This document shows positions 30,174 through 40,990 of a DNA stretch of 64,000 bases, in pieces. The first letter of the stretch is position 1; every line of letters begins with the position of its first letter. This DNA comes from Rhynchopus sp. YZ270_cl-10 (taxonomy: Eukaryota > Euglenozoa > Diplonemea > Diplonemida > Diplonemidae), in assembly GCA_964035575.1 (NCBI GenBank), contig OZ037846.1:1515501-1579500 (forward strand), in the 5' to 3' direction. Under the pieces are notes generated by a model that was not told the origin of the DNA, made no database searches, and saw only the letters and a program-made list of their open reading frames with translations. Made by a program: the position numbers and the translations under genes.

Positions 30174-31841
30174 ATGTCGAAGCGACACGTGGATGTGGAC
30201 ACTACATTGGACGAGAACCCACCAAAGAGAAGAAAGCGTTCTGCAGACGAGGTCTTGGTGGAGGCCGCCAAGAAGGGGGACACGACTGCTGTGCAGGCGG
30301 GACTTGAGAAGCTCAGCCCAGACACAGACAACAAAACAGTGGTCTTGGATGCTGTGCACGAGGCATGCAGAGGGAACCACGATGAATGCCTCGCACTGCT
30401 TCTTCCGTATGTTGAGACAACGCAGATGGGGTTCGGGAACTTGCTGAGTGAGTGCGTGCACGCAGACCACGTTGCGTGCACGGAGGTCCTCTTGCAGCAT
30501 TGGAAGTCAGTCTGCAGCAACGTGGCGATGGTCCCACACGGGCAGGAGGATACAGAAGGGCGTGCCTGTCCAGCCATGTGGGCGGACCCTGCAGTGTGTC
30601 AGGTGCTCATTGATGCAGGGGCAGACATCGAAACAAAGGATGGCATAGGACGTCCGCCTCTGCACTGGGCTTGCCGTTCAGGAGCACTTGCAGTTGTGAA
30701 AATGTTGGTGAAAGCAGGTGCGGGGGTGCGTGACACAGACAACTTCGGAAACACATGTCTTATTTTTGCGTCATGCCATGGACACACCGAGACTGTGCGC
30801 TATCTTGTGGGCTTGAAGGAGGTGGACGTGAATCACAAATCTGACGACGGCTGGTCTGCGTTGGTCTCTGCAGTATGTGAAAAGCATGCAGATGTGGTGG
30901 AGGTGCTCATTGATGCAGGGGCTGATATTGAGGAAAAGGACGATAAAGGACGCTCGCCACTCCTCGTGGCAAGTGATGCTGCGAATGTAGAGATTGTGAA
31001 GCTGTTGGTGAAAGCAGGTGCGGGGGTGCGTGTCACAGACAACGAAGGAATCACATGTCTTATCCTTGCTGCCTATTGTGGGCACACCGAGACTGTGCGC
31101 TATCTTGTGAAACTGCCACAGGTGGACCTGGGTCACAAGGGTGTTCACGGCCACACTGCGTTGCACTGCGCAGCTAATAAGAAGTACTCAGCTGTGGTGG
31201 AGGTGCTCATTGATGCAGGGGCAGACATGGAAACAAAGAATGGCGTAGGGCATTCACCTCTGCACTAGGCTTGCCGTTCAGGAGCACTTTCAGTTGTGAA
31301 GTTGTTGGTGAAAGCAGGTGCGGGTGTGCGTGTCACAGACAACAACGGACGCACGTGTCTTATTTGTGCATCAGAGCATGGACGCACCGAGACTGTGCGC
31401 TATCTTCTCGGCCTGTCACAGGTGGACGTGAAGGACTCAAATAACAGTGGCTCCGCTTCACTGCACCGTGCAGTGTTACGGAAGCACTCAGATGTGGTGG
31501 AGGTGCTCATTGACGCTGGGGCAGACGTCGAGGCAAAGAATAACAATGGACGTACGCCTCTGCACTGTCCTTGTGTGGTGGGAAATCTTAAAAATGTGCA
31601 GATGTTGGTCGAAGCAGGTGCGGATGTGTGTGAGGTGGATGACAAGAGTGACAGATGCCTCAGCGTTGCGGCTCGTCATGGACACACCGAGACTGTGCGC
31701 TATCTTGTGGGCTTGCCAGAGGTGGACGTGAACCACAGAAATTTGTTGGGCCACACTGCATTGGACTGTGCGAGGAAGAAGCAACATGCAGATGTGGTGC
31801 AGGTTCTCCTCGAGCACCGTGGGGAAGTCTTTGCGCAATAA
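30174..31841 (+). pseudogene. Ankyrin-repeat gene E (one in-frame stop)
   Basis: A single frame of 555 codons before the final TAA. At 31266-31268 it has TAG where paralogues have TGG, in the motif CTGCACTGGGCTTGCCG. The first part would give a 364-residue protein with the family N-terminus (PPKRRKR) and about seven ankyrin repeats. The second part, from 31269, holds the remaining repeats and the EHRGEVFAQ tail. TAG is the normal stop of the cyclase gene in this window, so recoding is unlikely. No other break is visible, which points to recent loss, a readthrough candidate, or a sequencing error. Gene E most resembles gene C in module order and 3' sequence. Confidence 0.8.
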
Positions 31842-32855
31842 GGTATATAGCGTGTCTGTTTTCGACAACTGAACTAAACACTCCCACTGAGGTTACACCT
31901 TGTGGGATCGGCTTTGCGAGAAGTCCTTCGACAGACTTTGAGAATTATTGAATGCATGATGAATTGTGTGAAAAATGATTCAGAAATACTACCTCTCCCT
32001 TTTCAGTTTTACCTATACTTTTTCCACAACCTTCCTTCGCCGCCCTGCAAGGGTATAAATAAGGTCCGGGAGTCGGAGTCGGGAGTCGGCTATTTACGGT
32101 TGCTAAAAAGGGGGTGGCAACTGCTTCCCGGTGTGTCTACCGTATTTCTCCCGGGTGTCATGCCGTGTAGGGTGTCCATGTTCGTGGGGACATTTTTTTT
32201 TTTCCACGTTGGTGAAGCTTTTCTACAGCGGCATTTGCATTTTTGGAATCCGTCCGTCCAGCAGTGGGGTCAATTTGCCGAAATGTACAAGTTCTCGTTT
32301 TTGATCAATTTCCTCACAGTGCACAGTAGCAGTACAGCACCAGAGTTCGGGGGTTGGGGGTCCAGGAGTCGGGAGTCGGTCTTATTTGCACCCTTGCCCC
32401 CTGTAAGGGTAACCGAAGGTGGAGTAGGTTACGGTATATCGATGTAACGGGGTTCAAGGGTCCATTTTACAAAAAAAACCCGTATTTGGGGGAACATTGC
32501 AGCCGAAAATGGGCCCCCTTATTAGTGACCGGGCTCATATTTTCCAAAATTGGAAAGTGGGGAGGTCGGAAATTCATTTAAACCCATTTTCGTGGTGTTT
32601 GGAAAACATCTTAACCCAGGCGTTGTGAGCAGAGTGAAGAGTTAGCCCCTTAGTACAAAGGCTGGCGCCTCCACACATGTAGTGTGCCTGCTTTGAGGAC
32701 CAAGGAGCATTCCTAGCTATGAGGAGCTAGGGGTCTGCTTGCATGATGTGCCGTCCGATGTGCAGTTAAAGTCGTGTTGTCAGGTTCTGTGGTGTACAAG
32801 TGCTCAAATATGTTAGGCGTCCAAAATAGGCGCCAAATTGCCACATAATTACCCC
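31842..32855. other. Spacer between genes E and F
   Basis: The first 100 bp match the region after gene C (AACACTCCCACTGAGG). Then come a hAT-like MITE inside a relative of the 820-bp repeat (to about 32590) and about 270 bp of unique sequence up to the residual leader. No gene is supported. Confidence 0.6.
32057..32395. mobile_element. hAT-like MITE, about 340 bp
   Basis: Ends CAAGGGTATAAATAAG and CTTATTTGCACCCTTG form an imperfect terminal inverted repeat with CA...TG tips. GGAGTCGGGAGTCGG-type short repeats lie inside both ends, as in the MITE at 22152 (which has CCCCGGACC repeats after a matching AATAAGG). The flanks CGCCCTG and CCCCCTG look like a degraded 7-8-bp duplication. It sits inside a diverged copy of the end of the 820-bp repeat (CCTTCCTTC ... 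CTGTAAGGGTAACCG). It carries the shared CAGTGGGGTCA core motif. Non-autonomous. Confidence 0.65.
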
Positions 32856-32907
32856 TCAATTTGGAGAGAGAAAAACACACCACCCACCAGCATACTAAAT
32901 AAAAACC
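32856..32907 (+). promoter_or_regulatory. Residual leader of gene F
   Basis: Only the last ~50 bp of the family leader (CTCAATTTGGAGAGAG to the ATG) are kept. The CT tract, CCAAT box and GTACGTAGG part are absent, replaced by sequence unique in the window. Gene F therefore has a different upstream region from its relatives. Confidence 0.55.
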
Positions 32908-35280
32908 ATGTCGAAGCGACACGTGGATGTGGACACTACATTGGACGAGAACCCACCAACGAGAAGAAAGCTTTCTGCAGACGAGGTCTTGGTGGAGGCT
33001 GCCAAGAAGGGGGACACGACTGCTGTGCGGACGGGACTTGAGAAGCTCAGAACAGACACAGACAACAAAACAGTGGTCTTGGATGCTGTGCATGAGGCAT
33101 GCAGAGGGAACCACGATGAATGCCTCGCACTGCTTCTTCCGTATGTTGAGACAACGCAGATGGGGTTCGGGAACTTGCTGAGTGAGTGCGTTCACGCAGA
33201 CCACGTTGCGTGCACGGAGGTCCTCTTGCAGCATTGGAAGTCAGTCTGCAGCAACGTGGCGATGGTCCCACACGGGCAGGAGGATACAGAAGGGCGTGCC
33301 TGTCCAGCCATGTGGGCAGACCCTGCAGTGTGTCAGGTGCTCATTGATGCAGGGGCAGACATCGAAACAAAGGACGACATGGGACGTTCGCCTCTGCACT
33401 GGGCTTGCCATTCAGGAGCACTTGCAGTTGTGAAAATGTTGGTAAAATCAGGTGCGGGGGTGCGTGTCACAGACAACGACGGATTCACATGTCTCATTTT
33501 TGCGTCATACCATGGACACACCGAGACTGTGCGCTATCTTGTGGGCTTGAAGGATGTGGACGTGAATCTCATATCTGACGACTGGTCTGCGTTGGTCTCT
33601 GCAGTATGGGAAAATCATGCAGATGTGGTGGAGGTGCTCATTGATGCAGGGGCAGATATTGAGGAAAAGGACGACGACGGACGTTCGCCACTGCTCGTGG
33701 CAAGTGATGCTGCGAATGTCGAGATTGTGAGCATGTTGGTGAAAGCAGGTGCAGGAGTGAGTGTCACAGACAACGAAGAAAACACATGTCTTATCATTGC
33801 GGCCCATTCTGGACACACCGAGACTGTGCGCTATCTTGTGGGCTTGCCAGAGGTGGACGTGAGTCACAAAGATAATGACGGCTGCACTGCGTTGCACTGC
33901 GCAGCAGATCAAAATCACTCAGATGTGGTGGAGGTGCTCATTGATGCAGGGACTGATATCGAAGCAATGGATGACACGGGACGTTCGCCTCTGCACTGTG
34001 CTTGCCGTTCAGGAGCACTTGACGTGGTGAAGTTGTTGGTGAAAGCAGGTGCGGGGGTGCGTGTCACAGACAACGATGGGAACACATGTCTTATCCTTGC
34101 GGCCTATTCTGGGTACACCGAGACTGTGCGCTATCTTGTGGGCTTGCCAGAGGTGGACCTGAGTCACAAAGATAATGACGGCTGCACTGCGTTGCACTGC
34201 GCAGCTGATCAAAATGATGCAGATGTGGTGGAGGTGCTCATTGATGCAGGGACTGATATCGAAACCAAAGATGACATGGGACGTTCGCCTCTGCACTGGG
34301 CTTGCCATTCAGGAGCACTTGCAGTTGTGAAGCTGTTGGTGAAAGCAGGTGCGAGTGGGGCAGATATCGAAGCAAAGGATGACACGGGACGTTCGCCTCT
34401 GCACGTAGCTTGCCGTTCAGGAACACTTGACGTGGTGAAGTTATTGGTAAAAGCAGGTGCAGGAGTGAGTGTTACAGACAACAAAGGACGCACGTGTCTT
34501 ATTTGTGCATCAGGGCCTGGACGCACCGAGACTGTGCGCTATCTTGTGGGCTTGCCACAGGTGGATCTGGGTCACAAGGATAATGACGGCTGCACTGCGT
34601 TGCACTGCGCAGCTGATCAAAAGCATGCAGATGTGGTGGAGGTGCTCATTGATGCAGGGGCTGATATCGACATGCAGGATAACATGGGACGTTCGCCTCT
34701 GCACTGGACTTGCCGTTTAGGAGCACTCGACGTTATGAAGTTGTTAGTGAAAGCAGGTGCGGGGGTGGGTGTAACGGACAACGACGGAAACACATGTCTT
34801 CTGCGTGCTACATGTCAGGGGCGCACCGAGACTGTGCGCTATCTTCTCTGCCTGCCAGAGGTGGACGTGAATGACTCAAATAACAGGGGCTCCACTTCAC
34901 TGCACCGCGCAATGTTACGGAAGCGCTCAGTTGTGGTGAAGGTACTCATTGACGCTGGGGCAGACGTCGAAGCAAAGGACAGCAAGGGACGTACGCCTCT
35001 GCACTGTGCTTGTATGGTGGGAAATCTTAAAAATGTGCAGATGTTGGTTGTAGCAGGTGCGGATGTGTGTGAGGTGGATGACAAGAGTGACAGATGCCTC
35101 AGCGTTGCGGCTCGTTATGGACACACCGAGACTGTGCGCTATCTTGTGGGCTTGCCAGAGGTGGATGTGAGTCACAGAAATTTGTTGGGCCACACTGCAT
35201 TGGATCGTGCCGGGCAGAAACAACATGCAGATGTGGTGCAGGTTCTCCTCGAGCATCGTGGGGAAGTCTTTGCGCAATAA
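32908..35280 (+). CDS. Ankyrin-repeat protein F
   Basis: The longest member, 790 codons and intact. Family N-terminus with PPTRRK at residues 16-21, then about six and a half three-ankyrin modules. Near 34350 (LVKAGASGADIEAKDDTG) two repeats are fused with the middle of a module missing, an in-frame recombination junction. Single modules match different paralogues best: some resemble gene A (DMQDNMGRSPLHWTCRLG) and others gene B (TLDVVKLLVKAGAG), so the gene is a mosaic. The tail is EHRGEVFAQ. The fold implies protein binding; no partner can be inferred. Confidence 0.9.
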   Translation: MSKRHVDVDTTLDENPPTRRKLSADEVLVEAAKKGDTTAVRTGLEKLRTDTDNKTVVLDAVHEACRGNHDECLALLLPYVETTQMGFGNLLSECVHADHVACTEVLLQHWKSVCSNVAMVPHGQEDTEGRACPAMWADPAVCQVLIDAGADIETKDDMGRSPLHWACHSGALAVVKMLVKSGAGVRVTDNDGFTCLIFASYHGHTETVRYLVGLKDVDVNLISDDWSALVSAVWENHADVVEVLIDAGADIEEKDDDGRSPLLVASDAANVEIVSMLVKAGAGVSVTDNEENTCLIIAAHSGHTETVRYLVGLPEVDVSHKDNDGCTALHCAADQNHSDVVEVLIDAGTDIEAMDDTGRSPLHCACRSGALDVVKLLVKAGAGVRVTDNDGNTCLILAAYSGYTETVRYLVGLPEVDLSHKDNDGCTALHCAADQNDADVVEVLIDAGTDIETKDDMGRSPLHWACHSGALAVVKLLVKAGASGADIEAKDDTGRSPLHVACRSGTLDVVKLLVKAGAGVSVTDNKGRTCLICASGPGRTETVRYLVGLPQVDLGHKDNDGCTALHCAADQKHADVVEVLIDAGADIDMQDNMGRSPLHWTCRLGALDVMKLLVKAGAGVGVTDNDGNTCLLRATCQGRTETVRYLLCLPEVDVNDSNNRGSTSLHRAMLRKRSVVVKVLIDAGADVEAKDSKGRTPLHCACMVGNLKNVQMLVVAGADVCEVDDKSDRCLSVAARYGHTETVRYLVGLPEVDVSHRNLLGHTALDRAGQKQHADVVQVLLEHRGEVFAQ

Positions 35281-35701
35281 GGTATTGTCTGTTTTCAACT
35301 GACGGGGCAAGAACCTTCAGAAGCAGTTCAACGAAAAGTATACAGTACTCCAAATATGTTTGTTTCGAGTGCGAAACGTTTCTCCATGTATTGCACGGGA
35401 AACAATATGACAAACAGGTGCAGGGTGGTTCCGGTTTCCTTTCCACCTCCTCCTCTCTCCTCCCCCCCTCCACACAGCCGCACACCATTTGTAGCGCCAA
35501 AGGCTAGTGCACTGCTGTCGAACACATCACCAGCACAGCGCACAGCCCAGCATTAAAACCTTTTCTGTCTTCAGCTTCACCACGACGAAACCCCCTCTCT
35601 GTCAGCTAGCTCTCAGCAGCTTTCCTACCTACTTATAACCCACACCTTCTCACCCACCCCCATACAACACCCTACAGGATCCTCACAACACCACTCTAAC
35701 T
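35281..35701 (+). promoter_or_regulatory. Upstream region of the ornithine aminotransferase gene
   Basis: Intergenic sequence after gene F. Bases 35361-35433 match 49664-49735 almost exactly (half of a foldback MITE, with GTTTCGAGTGCGAAAC). The rest is C/T-rich, with a run of CTCC near 35450 and CACACC-type pyrimidine-rich sequence up to the start codon (CTCTAACTATGG). No TATA box is obvious. Confidence 0.4.
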
Positions 35702-37188
35702 ATGGCCATCTCTGCTGCACGCGCCGCTATCGGCGACACTCTCAAGCGCGCCCCGAACCTGGCGAACCGCAAGGCCGGTATGTTCAAGAAGAGCTCCGCA
35801 GAGCTGATGACGATGGAGGGCAACTACGCAGCGAAGAACTACTCCCCGATGCCCGTCGTCTTCTCGCGCGCGGAGGGCGTGAAGGTGTGGGACCCCGAAG
35901 GCAAGGAGTACTACGACTTCCTGAGCGCCTACTCCGCGACCAACCAGGGGCACAACAACCCACGCATCTGCGCGGCCATGAAGGACCAGATCGACTCCCT
36001 CGCGCTCTCCTCCCGCGCCTTCTACAACGATATGTTCCCGAAGTTCGCAGAGTTCCTGACCGAAGTGACCGGCTACGAGAAGTTCCTCCCCGCCAACTCT
36101 GGTGCCGAAGCTGTCGAGGCTGCCATCAAGGCTGCCCGCAAATGGGGCTACCGCGTCAAAGGCATCCCCAAGGATGAGGCCATCATCGTGGTGTGCAAGG
36201 AGAACTTCCACGGACGTACCACTGCTATTATTGGGTTCTCGACCGACCCTGATGCCTACCTGGACTACGGACCCTTCGCGCCTGGCTTCGAGGTGATCGA
36301 CTTCAACGCGCCCGAACAGCTGGAGGCTCTGCTCGCAGCAAAGGGAGACAAGGTCGCAGGGTTTCTCGTGGAGCCCATCCAGGGGGAGGCCGGAGTGTTT
36401 GTGCCTGATGAGGGCTACCTCGCGAAGTGTCATGCGCTGTGCAAGAAGCACAACGTGCTGCTGATGGCGGACGAGGTGCAGACCGGGTTCGGACGTACCG
36501 GAAAGCTCTTTGCGTCGGACTACGATGAGATCAAGCCGGAGATTATTGTGGTCGGCAAGGCGCTGTCGGGTGGGCTGTACCCTGTCTCGGGTGTGCTGGC
36601 GGATGCGGAGGTGATGGACGTCTTCACCCCCGGCACCCACGGGTCCACCTTCGGAGGATCGCCCATCGCCGCCGCGGTCGGTATCGAGGCAGTGTCGACC
36701 CTTCTCGACGGTGGCATGGTCCAGGCCTCCTACACCCTCGGACAGCTCTTCCGTGATGAGCTCTCGGCATTCGCCGAGACACAGACCGCACACAAGATCG
36801 TCGTCCGTGGTCGTGGGCTTCTGAACGCTATGGAGGTTGACCCCGTGCTCGACGGAGGCAACTTCGCGAAGAACTGGTGCGTCAAGATGGCAAACCAGGG
36901 TGTCCTCGCCAAGCCTACCCACGGCAACATTGTCAGGTATGTGCGTTTTTTTCTCTCTCGAAATATTTGATTTCGTTTTGTGGATAATGTTACGTCCACT
37001 AAAGTAAACGAACGGGGAGACAAATCATGTACGCGAAGTACCGTATTCTTTTTTTTCAAAGTTAACGCCCTCCCTCAAAACCCAACAGATTCTCCCCCCC
37101 TCTTGTGATCACGGAGGCTGAGGTTCGTCACTGCACCAAGGTGATCATCCAGGCGTACACTGAGGCCTACGCCGAGGCACAGAAGTGA
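35702..37188 (+). CDS. OAT: Ornithine aminotransferase (two exons)
   Basis: PLP-dependent class III aminotransferase that converts ornithine and 2-oxoglutarate to glutamate-semialdehyde and glutamate. Exon 1 is 35702-36936, the intron is 36937-37088 (GTATGTG ... CCAACAG), and exon 2 is 37089-37188, ending TGA; the product is 444 residues, normal for the family. Seen: the N-terminal NYxPMPVVFSRAEG motif, SGAEAVEAAIKAARKW, NFHGRT, EPIQGEAGV, ADEVQTGFGRTG, the PLP-lysine motif VVGKALSGG (Lys286) and GSTFGGSPIA. Exon 2 completes the conserved end, NIVRFSPPLVITEAEV. The first ~25 residues are basic and Ala/Ser-rich, but whether they target a mitochondrion-like organelle is not clear. Coding sequence is GC-rich with strong C/G third positions, unlike the ankyrin genes, which suggests high expression. 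Confidence 0.95.
36937..37088 (+). other. Intron of the ornithine aminotransferase gene
   Basis: 152-bp GT-AG intron between codon parts AG and A (phase 2). It contains a T run and in-frame stops, and removing it restores the conserved RFSPPLVITEAE sequence. Confidence 0.9.
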
Positions 37189-37256
37189 ATTTGTCCAACG
37201 AGATAAACAAACAAAACAAAAAAAAGTAAATCAAAAAAAAAGAAAGAAGCAAAACT

Positions 37257-37291
<35 letters not shown>

Positions 37292-38843
37292 AACAACTAA
37301 AACTGAAACTGAAAGAGGAAGGGAGGGTTCATTTGTGGGTTGTTTTTTTTATACCTACAAGCTTAAAAGGAGAAAATAGTTACCTCAGATACGGTCGCCA
37401 ATCACCCCCCCTCCAACAAGGGGGTAATTGAGCAATCAACGAAAAAACCTTTTTTTTTTTCTCCCTTTTTTCTTACCTATCAGAGTTACTATTTTTTTAT
37501 ATCAAATTAACGATCCCCCCAACTTTCCGGAGGGCTAACAAACGGGGGCAGGAGGTTTTAGTTTTCCCCACCCCCACCCCACCCCCTTACACGACGTTGA
37601 AGTAACTGACTTTACTTGTGGTTTTACATGTAATTTTACTTGTGAAAATAGTTTACTTGTTTTTTGTAGCACACGTAAAAACATAAGCGTACAGCTTAAA
37701 CACAAGTAAAAAAAATGACATGTAAAACCACAAGTAAAGTAATTTACTTCAACGTCGTGTACCCCCATACCCCCCCTTTTTTTCGTGATAAGGTCGTCTA
37801 TAGCGCTGTTGTTGTTGTTGTTGTTTTTACAAAATAACTTGCCCAGAAAAGGGTTTTGCTATTTACGACGTTCTCCTTTGAAAGCTGTAACCAAGTACTC
37901 TTGGGCTGACTTTTCACCTATAAACTTTTTCTCCCTTGTTTTATTTTGTGATTGTGTGTACCCTCTATCCCTAGCCCTTATGGTGGGGAAGGGGGGCTAT
38001 TTTTGGTGTTTTTTTTTTTTTTTTTTTGCTAATCCGCCTTTTTAAAAAAAAAAACAAAAAGAAAAGAAAAGAAAACCGCGAGAATTTCAAATAAAACAGC
38101 AACAACAACAAAATTAGTACTTTTTTGAGTACCTTTTTTTCATGATGATTTGCCCCCTTTTTTGATACTTTTTCAAGAAGAAATAAGGAAAATAATTATG
38201 CCAACGTTGTTGGATTACATTGAAAGGAGTCCGTGGGTAATTTATCCAAAGGAACTGATCCGTTATCAGAAAGCATCTTTACGACAATAAAACAAGGGGG
38301 TGCTCTCAACTGATACTATAACCACACAATACAAGAATTCTCGTCCCCTCTTTTTTTACTTTTATTATTTTTTCAAAAAAAGCAAAAAAAGAATACAACT
38401 GTTTTTTGTTTGTAATGTGCGAAATTGACGCCACTTCCTCTAAAACTAGAGCACTACAGCGCACTGATCACTCCTTCTTAACTTTGTCTGGGTGGAACAA
38501 ATGTACTAGGTAAACACGAATCGGGCACTACTTCATGAACTTCAGTGAGTTGAGTTGAGTTTAGAACACTGGACTGGCCTTCGATGGTCATATGACGACG
38601 CATACTGGGAATGATCCTCACCGGGGGGGGATTGCGTCGAGAACCACGTCAAACCGAAAATTTCAAAAACAAAAGTTTTTAATTATTTTCTAGCGACAAC
38701 TTCCATGCAGCACCAACTATTTTCCCCTCTTATCTTGAAGTCAGATTTCTATTTCCCTCCACTTCCACCCCAACTTCCAAAAACGCACATCCCCCACAAG
38801 ACTCCAGAGGCTCTTCCCCCTCTCTCTTACCCTTCTCTTCACA
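37189..38843. other. Intergenic region between OAT and the UBX gene
   Basis: Very AT-rich, with an A run of about 33 near 37258 (probably 3' UTR), many T runs, a foldback element at 37588-37761 and GTT/CAA trinucleotide runs near 37806 and 38100. No gene is seen. The last 100 bp before 38844 are C/T-rich, like the other start regions. Confidence 0.6.
37588..37761. mobile_element. Foldback MITE, 174 bp
   Basis: Ends TACACGACGTTGAAGTAA and its complement, and the inverted arms continue with interruptions (ACTTTACTTGTGGTTTTACA inside). No frame is present. A target-site duplication cannot be fixed because both flanks are C-runs. Confidence 0.65.
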
Positions 38844-40113
38844 ATGCTTCGTACCGCCACTTCTGTTCTTAAGGTGTTTGGTCTTGAGGAAATGCTGACT
38901 GGCGTGCCTACAGGCACACCGATGGAGGATCTTGTCGCGCTTGGAGCGTCTCGGCAGGTTGTTGGGGGGCTTAACTTTCATCAGACGAGTTTGCAGGAGG
39001 CGCTTACTGCGGCGAGGGCGGACTGCAAATTTGTTTGTGTACTGCTTTTGAGCCCGCAGCACGAAGAAATGCGTGCCTACATCACAAACCTTTTCAGCGA
39101 CGAGGTCTGTGACATCCTGCGCCGAGAGTACATTCTCTGGGTCGGCAACGTGCACACCCCTGAGGGCTGCGACCTCTCCCGCCGTCTGCGTGCCGCCACC
39201 TTCCCTTATCTTGCTGTGCTCTACAGCCATACCTCCACCAAGATGATTTGCCTCAAATCTTTGGAAGGCTCTCACCGTCCTCAGGTCATTGACGCTACGT
39301 TGAGGCATTGTCAAGACACTGCGGGGAACCTTTTGGTGACGCAGCGCGCTGATAGGATGGAGGCGACTTCGAGGAGACGTTTGCAGGAAGAGCAGGACGC
39401 GGCGCTGCAGGCTGCAGAGGAGGAGGACAGACGGAGGGCGGAGGAGGAGAGAGTGGTGCGGGAGAGGGTGCAGGCGGAGGCTAGCAGGTTGGAGAGGGAG
39501 CGGGTTGAGGCAGAGCGGGCCTTGAAGCTGAAGGAGGAGGAATTGGCAGCGATCAGGGTGCGCGAGGCGGAACGTCTCGGGGAAGAGCCGTCGGAAGGCA
39601 GTGACGGTGGTGTAGGCCTCGCAAAGCTCCGTGTGACCATGCTGGATGGGTCGTGTGTGGAACGGCGCTTCCTCAGAAGCGATAAAATAGCGAAGGTAGC
39701 GGCGCTAGTCTACACACACCCGTCGTTTACGAATGACAAAGGGTTTGCGATTTGCACGACGTTCCCGGCCAAGGTATGCGTGTTGTGTGTTTGAGAACTA
39801 ATAGGGGGGGTCATCAGTGTTCCTAATTTTGCGTTTAAAACGTTTAAAACGTTTAGTTTAAAACTCGGGTTAGGAACACTGGGGGTCATTCTTGCGCAGA
39901 ATATGGCTCCGATAGGTGTGTGTGTCTGAAAAAAAGTGGTGAGTCAGACCAAGAAGCATTTTAATAAAGTGGAAGATCTTATTGGGGAACACACACAAAA
40001 AGTGTCACTTGTCGTTCCCTCCCCCCTTCTTGTAGTTGTTTGATGCGTTGACGCTTCCACACACACTAAAAATTACCTGTTGGTTGGTGGTGTTGCGGAG
40101 CACGGTTGGGTGA
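38844..40113 (+). CDS. FAF-like UAS-UBX protein (probable Cdc48/p97 cofactor)
   Basis: Exon 1 is 38844-39773 (310 codons). Residues ~15-150 form a UAS (thioredoxin-like) domain (CKFVCVLLLSPQHEE ... YILWVGNVHTPEGCDLSRRLRAATFPYLAVL). Residues ~175-245 are an Arg/Glu-rich coiled coil (RRRLQEEQDAALQAAEEED). From ~255 a UBX domain starts (LRVTMLDGSCVERRFLRSDKIAKVAALVYTHPSF) and runs into a donor site after FPAK. I propose an intron at 39774-40035 (GTATGCG ... TTGTAG) and exon 2 at 40036-40113, adding LFDALTLPHTLKITCWLVVL and a TGA, total 335 residues. Known FAF1/FAF2 proteins bring ubiquitinated clients to Cdc48/p97. The usual N-terminal UBA domain and membrane hairpin are not visible here. Exon 2 is the less certain part. 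Confidence 0.8.
39813..39881. mobile_element. 69-bp hAT-like micro-MITE in the UBX-gene intron
   Basis: Ends CAGTGTTCCTAA and TTAGGAACACTG are a perfect 12-bp inverted repeat. GGGGTCAT stands on both sides (about 39805-39812 and 39882-39889), a perfect 8-bp duplication. The inside is three CGTTTAAAA-like repeats. Size, tips and duplication fit a minimal non-autonomous hAT element. The left coordinates may be off by one base. Confidence 0.8.
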
Positions 40114-40169
40114 GTGAACGACGTGACACTTTCCGCTCACAAAGTAGTGTGCGTAAAAAAAAAAAAAAA
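40114..40169. other. Downstream flank of the UBX gene
   Basis: Short 3' flank with an A run ending at the first dispersed repeat copy. No gene. Confidence 0.4.
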
Positions 40170-40990
40170 ACAAGTAATTGCTATCGGAAAAAAACCCGGG
40201 TGTGCTGTGGAACTCCACTCTGAAAAAAATATAATCTACAACACGCCAGCATTCTGCTCTTCTGCAGGTATGCTAAAACGCTCTTCGTACGCTGGACCCA
40301 CTGGGATGGCTGTATCTGAAACTTTTAAACAGTGGGGCTGTCCTCTTCGTCCAGCACCATCTGCTCGATCGCGTTATTGGACGTAGTCTCGGCAGGCTCG
40401 ATAACCATTCGCTCGGGCGGCCTCGGCATGTTCCAGCTCGTAGTCGTCCACAGGCTCCCACGCATCGTCGTCGTCATCAGAGCAGTGCGGAAGGAACACA
40501 TAATGCACAGACGACAACGCGTCGTCGATCGCACCAGGCATCGTCAGCACCTCCAGAAAATCGCCAGGATGCTATGGTGGTTTCGAAAATCGCGCGGAGT
40601 TATCCACAGCACACCCCATTTTTTTTCTTAGCAATTAGTTGTTCTTGTTATTATTGTTTTCCACACACCTTCCTTCAACCCTTGTAGGATCAGTTCGTAT
40701 TTTTTTCGCGAAAACATGAAATTACACATTTCAAGAGAACAAAAAATTAAAAAGGGTCCCGTCAATGGGACGCCGTAAACCATAAGTCCTCAGTGTCAGC
40801 CGCATCATTTCAATGAAACCAAAAAGTGGCTTATTTGCATTTTTGGGCTCCGCCCGTGCAGCGGTGGGGTCATTTCGGAAAATTGGACAATTTTTTGACC
40901 ACTTAAATTTTGAGAAATATGAGCCCGGTTCCTTATACGTGGGGCCCATTTTTGGCCAAAATTTTTCTCAAAATCGACGAAATTAAAATT
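40170..40990 (+). repeat. 820-bp dispersed repeat R, copy 1
   Basis: Begins AAGTAATTGCTATCGGAAA, continues through ATCTACAACACGCCAGC and CCAGCACCATCTGCTCGAT, then a T-rich part, the core motif (GTGCAGCGGTGGGGTCA) and a GGGCCCATTTTTGGC end. Copies lie at 48118-48925 (same strand) and 56430-57230 (opposite strand). On the minus strand a short acidic frame (AIEQMVLDEEDSP) is kept in part. About 65 bp near 40755 are specific to this copy. Class unknown. Confidence 0.75.

Noticed and set aside
31266-31268. TAG recoded as an amino acid
   Set aside because: The cyclase gene ends with TAG, and TAA and TGA also end genes here, so a changed code is not supported.
37258-37290. Poly(A) after OAT as a sign of a retrocopy
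   Set aside because: OAT has an intron and an intact upstream region; the run is an A-rich 3' UTR or spacer feature.
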